Of a stretch of 64,000 nt of DNA, positions 24,379 through 33,046 are shown piece by piece. The number at the start of each line of letters is the position of its first letter. The stretch's first letter is position 1. The DNA lies in the NCBI RefSeq assembly GCF_036013645.1, contig NZ_CP107870.1, positions 166,518 through 230,517 on the forward strand, written 5' to 3'. The position numbers and the translations under genes are program-made. This DNA is from Streptomyces sp. NBC_00490 (lineage in GTDB: Bacteria; Actinomycetota; Actinomycetes; Streptomycetales; Streptomycetaceae). Below the pieces are notes generated by a model. The model searched no databases and had not been told where the DNA came from. It saw only the letters and a program-made list of their open reading frames with translations.

Positions 24379-26739
24379 ATGCTGACCGATTTGCCGGTGC
24401 ACGAGCCGACGACGGAGATGGTGGGTCGCGAACTGGAGCTGACGTCGGTGTGCGGACGGCTCGAGGACTCCTCCCTTCGGCTGATCACGCTCGCCGGCGC
24501 CGGTGGCGTGGGCAAGAGCCGCCTGGCCGCCGAAGCCGCCCGTCTGCTCGACGACACCTTCCCCGGCGGCATCCGCACCGTGGACCTGCCCGCCTGCCCC
24601 GGCCCCGAAGAGGCGGTGGCCACCGTCGCCCGCGCCGTCGACGCACTGCGCCAACCCCTTCCCGCAGCGCACGAACCGTCGACGGCGGCCGGCGCCGCGC
24701 CCGCACACGACCTGAAGAGCGGCCTCGAGCCCCGCCCCCGAGCGCTGCTGATCCTCGACGGGGTGGAGCACATCGCCGCCCGGCTGGCCCCTGTCGTCGC
24801 CGATCACCTGGCCGGCTGCCCCTGGCTCACCGTCCTCGCCACCGGCCAGGAGGTCCTGCGCATCTACGGCGAGCAGGTGGTCCCCGTCGCGCCGCTGCCC
24901 CCACCCGGCCCGCTCTTCGAACCCGACGTCGCCGACGTACAGGACAACCCGGCCGTGCAGCTGTTCACCCGTCGCGCCCACGAGGTGAACCCCGGGTTCG
25001 CGCTCACGGCCGAGAACGTCACCTCCGTCGTCGACATCTGCAACCTGCTGGAGGGCGTGCCCCTCGTCCTGGAACTGGCCGCACGCCGGCTGCGGCTGTT
25101 CCCGCTCCAGGAGGTGCAGTCGTGGCTGCACCGGGGCGGCGACAGCCATCTGGCCGGGCTCGTCGACGTACCGCCCCGGCAGCGCTCCCTGCTCGCCGCC
25201 GCCGAATGGAGCTGCCGCGGCCTGACCGACGGTCAACGGACGCTGCTCGCCCGGCTGGCGCTGTTCCGGCAGGGCGCCACCCTCGCCACCGCCGAGAAGA
25301 TATCCCCGCTGTCTGCCGCTGAGACCGCCGCCGCGATCGAGGAGCTCCTCGACCGCAACCTGCTCCGGCTCGACGAGAGACAGCACACCGACAGCCGGCT
25401 GACGATGTCGCGCACCATCCGCGTCCACAGCCTCGCCGTCCTCGACGGCGACGCGGAGGAGGCCGCGGCGGCCCGCCGGGTCCACACCCGCCACTACCAG
25501 AAGCTGATGCACTCCCTCGAAGGCCGCTTCCACGGCTCCGAGCAGCAGCGCTGGCTGCGGCTGGCCGCCGCCGAGCACGACAACGTCCTGGCCGCCCTCG
25601 ACCACGTGGCCGAAGGGGCCGACCTCGCGCCGCGCGCCGCCCTGGTCACCGCCTGCCTGCGGCCCTGGCTGGTCCGCGGCGAACTCAAGCCGGGCCTGCA
25701 CTGGTTCGACTCCACCGCACAGGCCATGCACGAGGCGGACGGCCGGTCCGGCAACGAGGAGGAGACGGACCTGCGGCTGCGGGCCCGGCTGCACACCGGC
25801 GCCGGCCTGCTCGCCGCCGCCCTCGGCGACCACGACGGAGCCGCGCACCGCCACCGCCGGGCCGTCGCCCTGTACAAGCGGCTGCGCGACGCCAGGGCCG
25901 GGGCGCTGGCCTCGGCCCGCATGGGGCACGCACTGTTCCGGTGCGGCGACCAGGCGGTGGGCCGGTCCCTGCTGATCGCCGCCCGCACCGCCCTGGAGGG
26001 ACAGGGCGACACCGTGGGATCCGCGGAGGCCGCCGCCTCCCTCGCCGAGGTGATGATGGCCTCCGACCATCGCCAGGACGCCCTCTCCCTGCTGGAGCGG
26101 GCCGAGCGCATCCAGCGGCAGAACGGCGAGATCCGTGACCTGGCCCGCACTTTGCACCTGCGGGCCCAGCTCGCCTGGGACGAGGACGACGAGGCCGGGG
26201 CGCAGTCGGCACTGCGGCAGAGCCTGACTCTGTATGACTCGATCGACGAGCGCACCGAACTGGCCGCGGCGCTCGACTCGTTCGCCCTGCTCCTGCAGCG
26301 CGGCGCCGGCCAGCCGCAGCGCGCCACCCGGCTGCTGGCCGCCGCCGAGAACCTGCGTCGCCGCACCGGTGTGAAGGTCGACAGCGAACGCTGGGACCGC
26401 CTTCAGGGCGCGGTCACCGAACTGCGCAGCCAACTCGGCTGGAGCGTCTTCGCCACCGCCTGGGTCGAAGGGCTGCGCCTGCGGCCCGAGACGATGGTCG
26501 GCGAAGCGCTCGCCGCGGTCCAGCCGGGCCAGGGCGCCGAGCGCGGCGAGGCCGCCGCACTCACCCCCCGCCAGCTCCAGGTGGCGCTCCTGGTCGCCGA
26601 GGGAATGACGAACCGCCAGATCGCCTCCCGGCTCAAGATCGCCGAATGGACGGTCGTCAACCACGTCCGCAACGTGATGCGCAAGCTCGGCTGCCGCTCC
26701 AGGGTCCAAGTGGCCTGGGCCGTCGGCAGGAGACGCTGA
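24379..26739 (+). CDS. large ATP-binding LuxR-family (LAL/NB-ARC type) regulator
   Basis: A 786-residue regulator. The P-loop is GAGGVGKS near residue 43, with Walker B in ALLILDGVEH, then NB-ARC-like helical domains, a TPR-like middle (residues ~380-690) and a C-terminal LuxR helix-turn-helix: LTPRQLQVALLVAEGMTNR, then IASRLKIAEWTVVNHVRNV. The recognition part has Trp where most family members have Ser, but is otherwise intact. Such proteins switch on biosynthetic clusters in response to a nucleotide-dependent conformational change. The ATG at 24379 is preceded by GAGGGG. Its TGA shares the A with the next gene's ATG (TGATG), so the degenerate ligase is translated with it. Confidence 0.9.
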   Translation: MLTDLPVHEPTTEMVGRELELTSVCGRLEDSSLRLITLAGAGGVGKSRLAAEAARLLDDTFPGGIRTVDLPACPGPEEAVATVARAVDALRQPLPAAHEPSTAAGAAPAHDLKSGLEPRPRALLILDGVEHIAARLAPVVADHLAGCPWLTVLATGQEVLRIYGEQVVPVAPLPPPGPLFEPDVADVQDNPAVQLFTRRAHEVNPGFALTAENVTSVVDICNLLEGVPLVLELAARRLRLFPLQEVQSWLHRGGDSHLAGLVDVPPRQRSLLAAAEWSCRGLTDGQRTLLARLALFRQGATLATAEKISPLSAAETAAAIEELLDRNLLRLDERQHTDSRLTMSRTIRVHSLAVLDGDAEEAAAARRVHTRHYQKLMHSLEGRFHGSEQQRWLRLAAAEHDNVLAALDHVAEGADLAPRAALVTACLRPWLVRGELKPGLHWFDSTAQAMHEADGRSGNEEETDLRLRARLHTGAGLLAAALGDHDGAAHRHRRAVALYKRLRDARAGALASARMGHALFRCGDQAVGRSLLIAARTALEGQGDTVGSAEAAASLAEVMMASDHRQDALSLLERAERIQRQNGEIRDLARTLHLRAQLAWDEDDEAGAQSALRQSLTLYDSIDERTELAAALDSFALLLQRGAGQPQRATRLLAAAENLRRRTGVKVDSERWDRLQGAVTELRSQLGWSVFATAWVEGLRLRPETMVGEALAAVQPGQGAERGEAAALTPRQLQVALLVAEGMTNRQIASRLKIAEWTVVNHVRNVMRKLGCRSRVQVAWAVGRRR

Positions 26740-28379
26740 TGACGGCATCCCGTCCCGCACCGCACAGCCCCACCCTGCGCACCGGCCCGGGGGCGGCAAA
26801 ACCCACGGCGTCCGCCGCCCGGGCGCCGATCACCCCCGACGGCAGCGTCCCCCTCGCCGATCTGCTGGCCGCCGTACGGCCACCCGCCGAGCAGATCCGC
26901 CGCTTCACCGGCGAGGGACACTGGCGCTCCGCCACACTCCTGCACGACCTGCACCGCAATGCCGCGGCGCACCCGCACCGCACCGCGATCGTCGCCCACC
27001 GCGCCCACCACCCGGCCGCCACCCGCGTACTGCGCATCTCCTACGGCCAGCTCGTCGGTTACGTCGACCGGTTCGCGCACGCCCTGGACGCCCTCGGCGT
27101 ACGGGCCGGCGACCCCGTCGCCTTCCAACTGCCCAACCGGTGGGAGACCTGCGCCCTGCTGCTGGCCTGTCTGCGGATCGGCGCCGTCGCCGTGCCCGTG
27201 ATGGCCGGATACGGAGCCCGTGACCTGGAGAGCGTCCTCGGCGCGGCCCAGGCCCGGATCTGCGTTGTCCCCGACCGGTGGGAGGGCACTACCCCCGCCC
27301 AGGTCCTGGCCGACCTCGCACCCACCCTGCCCTGGCTGCGCCATCGGGTGGTCCTGGGCGACGCGGCCGCCACCGGCGCGGTCGACTTCACCCGGCACTT
27401 CGTGCACACTCCCCACGAACGCTACCGGCGCGACGGCTGGCTGCCGCTGCCCGCCGGCCTCGCCGACCGGATCAGCCTCGCCGTCACCTCACTGGGCCTG
27501 CACCGCGCACACAGCATGGCCATGCACACCCCCAACACCCTGCACGCCGGCCTGGACCCGCGCTCGCGGGTCACCGCGTTCACGGCACTGCCGCTGGCCA
27601 CGCTGCCGTCACTGCTGCACACGATGGTCGGCCCGCTCACCCACGGCACCACCGTGGTCCTGCAGGACGTCTGGGACCCGGAGACCGCACTGGACCTGAT
27701 GGCCTCGGCGGACGTGCGCGCCGTGCTGGCCACTCCCGCGCAGTGGGCGGAACTGGTCGCCGCCCAGGAACAGCGGCCGCGCCCGCCGGGCCGGCTCGAG
27801 CACGCGCTCCTTCCCGGCGGGGCCGACGCCACCACGCGCCTGGCACACCAGGTCCACGAGACGCTGCGGGTGCCGCTGGACGTGACGACGAGTCCGGCGC
27901 GGGACGCCGACGGCGACCCGGCGGCCCTGGCCGACTCCGGCCACCAGCGGCCGCACCGCCGCGGCCCCGCCTCACCGCTTGCGGTATGGCAGCGCGAGAG
28001 CGGTGGGCTGCGCCCGGTCTGGGACGGGGACGACTGGACCGACACCGGCCCGCACGAGGAGGACCGTACCGTCGAGGAGGTCGGCGGTGTCTTCCTGGTC
28101 CCGGTCACCGAGGTCGAGGAACACCTGCTGACCCATCCCCACGTCGCCGAAGCCGCCGTCGTCGCCAGCACCGACCCCGAACACGGCGAGCTCGCCTGTG
28201 CCGTCGTCGTCCCCGAAGGCGACCCGCCCTCCCTCCTCGATCTGCGCGCCCATCTGCTGGCCCGGGGCATCCTCACCTCCCACCTGCCCGCCCGTCTCGA
28301 ACTGGTTCCGGCGCTCCCTCGCTCCGCGACCGGCCGCGTCCTGCGCCACCGCCTCCAGGACACGCTGCCCACCACCTGA
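26739..28379 (+). CDS. catalytically degenerate ANL-ligase homologue
   Basis: A 546-residue protein with the overall ANL fold (LARGE-domain segments such as VAFQLPNRWETCALLL and the C-terminal EEHLLTHPHVAEAAVV and PRSATG). Key motifs are lost: where the ATP-binding TSGTTGxPK should be, residues 249-258 read VTSLGLHRAH; the YGxTE motif is not found; the expected YxTGD region reads DWTDTGPHEE; and the C-terminal catalytic lysine is Arg533 in PRSATGRVLR. It should not make acyl-adenylates in the usual way. It may bind a substrate or carrier, act as a regulatory partner of the LAL protein to which it is translationally coupled, or serve as a chaperone for the two active ligases. Confidence 0.83.
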   Translation: MTASRPAPHSPTLRTGPGAAKPTASAARAPITPDGSVPLADLLAAVRPPAEQIRRFTGEGHWRSATLLHDLHRNAAAHPHRTAIVAHRAHHPAATRVLRISYGQLVGYVDRFAHALDALGVRAGDPVAFQLPNRWETCALLLACLRIGAVAVPVMAGYGARDLESVLGAAQARICVVPDRWEGTTPAQVLADLAPTLPWLRHRVVLGDAAATGAVDFTRHFVHTPHERYRRDGWLPLPAGLADRISLAVTSLGLHRAHSMAMHTPNTLHAGLDPRSRVTAFTALPLATLPSLLHTMVGPLTHGTTVVLQDVWDPETALDLMASADVRAVLATPAQWAELVAAQEQRPRPPGRLEHALLPGGADATTRLAHQVHETLRVPLDVTTSPARDADGDPAALADSGHQRPHRRGPASPLAVWQRESGGLRPVWDGDDWTDTGPHEEDRTVEEVGGVFLVPVTEVEEHLLTHPHVAEAAVVASTDPEHGELACAVVVPEGDPPSLLDLRAHLLARGILTSHLPARLELVPALPRSATGRVLRHRLQDTLPTT

Positions 28380-28420
28380 CCGTCATGAAGCGGGCCGGGC
28401 GAAGTCCGCTGCGGTTCGGC

Positions 28421-28472
28421 GGCGCCCCGAAGGGGCGCGGGGAACTGCGCGAGCAGCCACGACGGCGCCGCA
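28421..28472. repeat. dispersed Streptomyces-type palindromic intergenic element
   Basis: GCGCCCCGAAGGGGCGC (7-bp stem, 3-base loop) is followed by GGGGAACTGCGCGA and CAGCCACGAC. From general knowledge this string is one of the commonest intergenic repeats in Streptomyces chromosomes. Here it lies between the convergent ligase homologue and DXS-like genes and may act as a terminator. Confidence 0.6.
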
Positions 28473-28512
28473 GACAGACAACAACGCGTCCACTGCACTT
28501 CCAGCGGAGCGC

Positions 28513-30840
28513 TTAGGCAGCCGTGCCGACCGGCCGCACCCCGGCGCTCTGCCGGTCGAGCGTGGCGGCGATGTGCAGGGCGATGTCACCGGGGGTGAGA
28601 CTCAACTTCCTTAGGATCTCCGCGCGTTCGGCATGTTCCAGGAACTCCTGGGCGATGCCGAACTTCCGCAGCGGGGTGTCCACCCCGGCCGCCCGCAGTG
28701 CCTGCGCGACCGCCGAACCCACGCCCCCGGTCAGCTCGTTCTCCTCGACGGTCACCACCAGCCGGTGCCGGGCGGCCAGAGGTATGAGGCCGGGGTCGAC
28801 GGGCTTGACCCAGCGAGGGTCGACGACGGTGCAGCCGACGCCCTCGCCGGCCAGCAGGACGGCGGTGTCCAGCGCGGTCTGCGCCATCGAACCGACCGCG
28901 ACGACCAGGACGTCCTCCCGTTCCCCGCGGTGCAGCACGTCGATCCCGCCGATTGTGTCGACCGCGTCGAGATCCGCGTCAACCACCCCGCCGGGGAAAC
29001 GCACCGCGGTCGGCCCGTCGGCGGCCACGGCCTGTCGGAACAGCTCGCTCAGCCGCCTGCCGTCCCGCGGTGCGGCGATCCGCAGCCCCGGCACCATCTG
29101 CAGGATCGACATGTCCCACACACCGTTGCGGCTCGCCCCGTCGTCACCGGTCACCCCGGCCCGGTCCAGTACGAGCGTCACCGGCAGCCGGTGCAGGGCC
29201 ACATCCAGCAGCGCCTGGTCGAAGGCCCGGTTGACGGACATCGCGTGCATCGCCACCACCGGATGCAGACCGCCCAGCGCCAGCCCGGCCGCCGAGGTGA
29301 CCGCATGCTGCTCGGCGACCCCCATGTCGAAGGTCCGCTCGGGGAAAGCCTGGGAGAACGCCGACAGACCCTTCTGCTCCATCAGCCCGGCGGTGACCGC
29401 GACCACGTCCCGGCGCTCGCGGCCCGCCGTGACCAACTCCTCGGAGAACACGGACGTCCAGGTGCGCTCCGGCACGGCGGCGACCTCACCGCGGCGGGCA
29501 CGCGCGGTGTAGGAGCCCCGGGCCCGGTAGCGGTCCGGATCGTCGGTCTCGGGGGGCGTGTGACCGGCACCCTTGACGGTCACGGTGTGCACCAGGACCG
29601 GCCCGCCGTGCTGCCGGGCCTGTTCCAGCGCCCTCTCCAGGGCCTCGATGTCGTGCCCGTCGACCGGACCCACGTACTTCAGCCCCAGCCCCTCGAACGG
29701 ATTCTGGGCGACGGCCACCTCCCGCAGGTTCTGCCGGGCACCGTGCAGGCCCTCGTACAGCGTGCCGCCGGGAACCGGGGTCCGCTTGGCGACGACCCTG
29801 CCCCACTCCAGGAACCGCTCGTACGCGGGCGAGCCGCGCAGCCGGGTCGCCCGCCCGGCCCCCGACGCGGCCGAGCGGCCGTTGTCGTTGAGGACGATGA
29901 CGACGGGCCGGTCCTTGGCCGCCGCGATGCTGTTGACGGCCTCCCAGGCCATGCCGCCGGTCAGCGCGCCGTCACCGATCACCGCGACCACCGCACGCTC
30001 CCGCTCACCGTTGAGCTGATGTGCCTTGGCCAGACCGTCGGCGTAGGACAGGGCGGTGGAGGCGTGCGAGTTCTCCACCAGGTCGTGCACCGACTCGGCC
30101 TGCGAGGGATAGCCCGACAGGCCACCCTCCCGACGCAGCGAGTCGAACCGGTCGGCGCGCCCGGTGAGGATCTTGTGCGCATACGTCTGATGGCCGATGT
30201 CCCACAGGATCTGGTCCCGCGGCGACTCGAACACCCGGTGCAGCGCGAGGGACAGCTCCACGACACCGAGGTTGGAGCCCAGGTGCCCGCCCTTCTCGGG
30301 AACCTTGCGCACCAGCAGGTCCCGGATCTCACCGGCCAGCGCCCGCAGCGCGTCGTGGTCCAGACGGCGCAGGTCCCGCGGGGAGTCCACCGTGGCCAGC
30401 AGCGAGCCCAGCTCCTCCTCGCGTGCCCGGTGACCGGCCGCCGGCACGAACCGGATACCGGCGCCCGGCTCCAGACCGACCTCCGGGCCGGTGCGCGGCG
30501 GGTCGCAGGCGATCAGGATGTTGTAGTGGTTGGGGAAGTGGCAGGCGTCCCACCCCAGGACGGTGCCGATCCGCTCCCGGCCCACCCACACCTCGTCGCC
30601 GCGATCCAGCACACCGGCACCGGCGATCTCCGCGAAGCCGAGGAACCCGACCCGGTCGACGGTGCCACCCGGCGGCGTGTCCACCTGGTCGGTGGTGACC
30701 AGCTCATGCACCTCGCCGCGCTGCACACACCGGCTGGTGTGCTCCTCGAGCACCATGCCCCGGTCGTGACGGTGGTGCTTGAGGACCTTGACGACGGTGC
30801 CGTCGACGCTCTTCTTACGGCCGTTCTCCGGGTGTGCCAT
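28513..30840 (-). CDS. DXS-like ThDP enzyme with an extra N-terminal domain
   Basis: A 775-residue protein; ordinary DXS is ~620-640. Residues ~145-770 are DXS-like: KGGHLGSNLG, the ThDP site GDGALTGGMAWEAVN, KYVGPVDGHDI, the catalytic-Glu region MGVAEQHAVT and DRAGVTGDDG. DXS condenses pyruvate with glyceraldehyde 3-phosphate to 1-deoxyxylulose 5-phosphate, the first MEP-pathway step. The loop that is GASHNG in normal actinobacterial DXS is GASRNG here (Arg571), replacing a histidine of the active-site area. Residues 1-~140 form a separate beta-rich domain (for example RVGFLGFAEIAGAGVLDRG, then HFPNHYNILI) that I cannot place. It is the last gene of a six-gene operon of sugar-type enzymes. 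It may supply isoprenoid precursor or make a different deoxysugar. Confidence 0.85.
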   Translation of the reverse strand: MAHPENGRKKSVDGTVVKVLKHHRHDRGMVLEEHTSRCVQRGEVHELVTTDQVDTPPGGTVDRVGFLGFAEIAGAGVLDRGDEVWVGRERIGTVLGWDACHFPNHYNILIACDPPRTGPEVGLEPGAGIRFVPAAGHRAREEELGSLLATVDSPRDLRRLDHDALRALAGEIRDLLVRKVPEKGGHLGSNLGVVELSLALHRVFESPRDQILWDIGHQTYAHKILTGRADRFDSLRREGGLSGYPSQAESVHDLVENSHASTALSYADGLAKAHQLNGERERAVVAVIGDGALTGGMAWEAVNSIAAAKDRPVVIVLNDNGRSAASGAGRATRLRGSPAYERFLEWGRVVAKRTPVPGGTLYEGLHGARQNLREVAVAQNPFEGLGLKYVGPVDGHDIEALERALEQARQHGGPVLVHTVTVKGAGHTPPETDDPDRYRARGSYTARARRGEVAAVPERTWTSVFSEELVTAGRERRDVVAVTAGLMEQKGLSAFSQAFPERTFDMGVAEQHAVTSAAGLALGGLHPVVAMHAMSVNRAFDQALLDVALHRLPVTLVLDRAGVTGDDGASRNGVWDMSILQMVPGLRIAAPRDGRRLSELFRQAVAADGPTAVRFPGGVVDADLDAVDTIGGIDVLHRGEREDVLVVAVGSMAQTALDTAVLLAGEGVGCTVVDPRWVKPVDPGLIPLAARHRLVVTVEENELTGGVGSAVAQALRAAGVDTPLRKFGIAQEFLEHAERAEILRKLSLTPGDIALHIAATLDRQSAGVRPVGTAA

Positions 30841-30913
30841 GACGTTCGGCTCCTTGGCGGTACGTGGCGGGAGGTGAGGCGGGGGGACGGCGGCGGGGCG
30901 GGACCACGCCGGT

Positions 30914-31852
30914 TCAGCCCCGGCCGGCAGGGGGTTCGGCGGCGTAGACCTGACCGACGAGCTCGAGCGTGGCCAGACCGTTGGGCCAGGTCTTGCGCTC
31001 GCCGCGCAGTACTTCCCCGAACTCCCGCAGCACGCCGACGTACTCGTGGGCCAGCGAGCTCTTGAAGTCCGGATAGCCGGCCAGCATGTCGGTCGTCAGC
31101 AGGCGGCCGTCGGCGAGGAGGACCTCGACGTCCTTGCGCTCCCCGTGCTCGTATGCCCAGTCCAGGTCCACCACGGCGGTGACACCCTCGCTGTCCTGAA
31201 GGGTGATCACCGCGAGGCGGTCGATGCCCGCCGGGTCACGGCCCACGCTGGCCTCCTTGAAGGCCACGTCGTCACCGAGGAACAGGTGCACCACGTCGAA
31301 GGCGTTGGGCCCGTTGTCCGCCACGCAGCCGCCACCGCAGCGCGCCGGGTCGAGATACCAGCGGTCCTTGCCGACGTGCTCCTCGATCTTCTCCCAGTAG
31401 CGCACGGTGAGCCGCTCCACCGGCACGTCCGCCGGCAGCGACTTCAGCAGGTCCAGGACGTTGGTGTTGTAGCGGCGGTGGTAGGCCGTGAACAGCGCCA
31501 CCCCCTTCTCCTCGGCCAGGTCACGCAGCGTGCGCCCCTCCTGCACGGTGATGCCGAGCGGCTTCTCCACACACACCGCCACACCCGCGGCCAGGGCGTC
31601 CCGGCAGACCTCGAAGTGCACGTCGTTGGGGACGTTGACGACGACCGCGTCCAGCTCGGTCGAGGCCAGCAGCTCCCGGTGGTCGGTGAAGACCGGGATC
31701 GTGCCCCGGTGCGGTTCCAGGGTGGCCTCGTTCAGGTCGCACACCGCGGCCAGCTCGATGTCCTGGACCTCGCCGGCCAGCGCGTCGACGTAGAAGCGGG
31801 AGATGACGCCCAGGCCGATGATGCCGATACGGATACGGGGCTGAGTGGTCAT
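30914..31852 (-). CDS. Gfo/Idh/MocA-family oxidoreductase (1)
   Basis: A 312-residue NAD(P)-dependent dehydrogenase: Rossmann motif IGIIGLGVISRF and the family's EKP signature in VEKPLGITV. A conserved Asp/His pair appears in DNGPNAFDVVHLF, as expected for the active site. Members oxidise ring hydroxyls of sugars, inositols and related compounds. Its ATG overlaps the stop of the upstream Ldh2-type gene by four bases (ATGA), and the DXS-like gene follows 73 bp later. A second family member heads the same operon, suggesting two oxidation/reduction steps on a cyclic or open sugar. Confidence 0.88.
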   Translation of the reverse strand: MTTQPRIRIGIIGLGVISRFYVDALAGEVQDIELAAVCDLNEATLEPHRGTIPVFTDHRELLASTELDAVVVNVPNDVHFEVCRDALAAGVAVCVEKPLGITVQEGRTLRDLAEEKGVALFTAYHRRYNTNVLDLLKSLPADVPVERLTVRYWEKIEEHVGKDRWYLDPARCGGGCVADNGPNAFDVVHLFLGDDVAFKEASVGRDPAGIDRLAVITLQDSEGVTAVVDLDWAYEHGERKDVEVLLADGRLLTTDMLAGYPDFKSSLAHEYVGVLREFGEVLRGERKTWPNGLATLELVGQVYAAEPPAGRG

Positions 31853-32958
31853 CGGGTCCCTCCAAGGGGGGTCGGAACGGTCAGGGAGTGCTGGGCGGCG
31901 ACCGCCTCCAGCTCGGCGAAGAGCGAGGCGGCCAGCGGAACGCCGTGCTCACGGGCGCTGCGGGCGTGCTGCGCCTCGGGCCAGCCCGGGTAGCGCACCG
32001 GGGAGTCGGGGTCCAGGGCGGGGGCGTCGAGCAGGGCGCCGAACAATTCCTCCGACTGCTTGAGGAACGTGCCCTGGTCGCGCAGCCTGCCCGGCGCGAT
32101 GGCCAGGACGAAGAAGCCGATGTTGTCGTCACGGCCCTTGGTGGACGTCGGGCCCATCTCGGCGCCCGGCAGCAGCGCCGCCAGCGCCTCCACCATCAGG
32201 CTCAGCGCATAGCCCTTGTACGAGCCGGTCTCCGGCCGGCCGCCCAGCCACTGCAGATGGGCCTCGCCACGGTCGAACGCCGTGGGGTCGGTGACCGGCC
32301 GGCCCGCGTCGTCGACCAGCCAGCCCTCCGGGACCGACCGTCCCGCACGGGCCGCGGCCCGCACCCGGCCGGTCGGCACCACCGTGGTCGACATGTCCAG
32401 CACATACGGCGGGTACGGTCCGGCCGGTGCGGCGATCGAGAACGGGTTGGTGCCCAGCAGCGCCTCCGCGGCACCCGGCGGCCGGATGATCCGCTGGCCG
32501 CCGCAGTTGCCGGCCAGGAACCCGAGGGCGCCCTGCTCGGCCGCGTGCGCGGTGAAGTGGCCGGCGCATCCGAAGTGGGTGCCGTTGAACAGCGACACCA
32601 TGCCGACGCCGTGGGTTCCGGCGCGTTCCAGGGCCAGATCCATCGCGGCCCGCGCCGACCACAGGCCCAGCGCGTCGTGCGCGTCGACGAGCAGGGCCGC
32701 GCCCCGGTCGGCGACGATCTCCAGGTCGGCGGCGGGATCGGCGCGCTTGTCGTCGAACAACGGCAGATAGAGACGGGTCAGGTTGGCAAGGCCGTGCGAG
32801 GTGACACCGGTCAGGTCGCCGTGGACCAGGGCACGGGCGGCTATCTCGGCCCGGTCGGGGGCCAGACCGCGCCGGGTGAACACCTCGGCGGTGAATGCGG
32901 CCAGCTCGTCGTAGTCCAGGCGAACGGCGGTGCGGTCGACGGTCGCAGTGGTGGTCAT
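31849..32958 (-). CDS. Ldh2-type (malate/L-lactate dehydrogenase family) oxidoreductase
   Basis: A 369-residue NAD(P)-dependent dehydrogenase of the Ldh2/YbiC fold, unrelated to Rossmann LDHs. Typical pieces are VHGDLTGVTSHGLANLTRLY, VSLFNGTHFGCAGHFTAHAA and the DMSTTVV-x-x-GR-like stretch. Relatives reduce 2-oxoacids, delta1-piperideine-2-carboxylate, 2,3-diketo-L-gulonate or ureidoglycolate. The ATG at 32958 is preceded by GAGGAG; a GTG five codons earlier has no ribosome site. It is coupled to the downstream dehydrogenase. In this operon it could reduce a 2-oxoacid or a cyclic imine; M20 amidohydrolase next door makes an amino-acid-like intermediate plausible. Confidence 0.87.
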   Translation of the reverse strand: MTTTATVDRTAVRLDYDELAAFTAEVFTRRGLAPDRAEIAARALVHGDLTGVTSHGLANLTRLYLPLFDDKRADPAADLEIVADRGAALLVDAHDALGLWSARAAMDLALERAGTHGVGMVSLFNGTHFGCAGHFTAHAAEQGALGFLAGNCGGQRIIRPPGAAEALLGTNPFSIAAPAGPYPPYVLDMSTTVVPTGRVRAAARAGRSVPEGWLVDDAGRPVTDPTAFDRGEAHLQWLGGRPETGSYKGYALSLMVEALAALLPGAEMGPTSTKGRDDNIGFFVLAIAPGRLRDQGTFLKQSEELFGALLDAPALDPDSPVRYPGWPEAQHARSAREHGVPLAASLFAELEAVAAQHSLTVPTPLGGTR

Positions 32959-33046
32959 CTTCTCCTCATTCACAGAAATTCACGGGGGCCGTGACGGATC
33001 GACAGGGGCCATGAGCGGCCGCCGGGTCGTGAGGTCCGGCCCGCCC

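Noticed and set aside
28513..30840. Housekeeping dxs gene
   Set aside because: The extra domain, the GASRNG variant and the operon context argue for a specialised copy, though a precursor-supply role stays possible.
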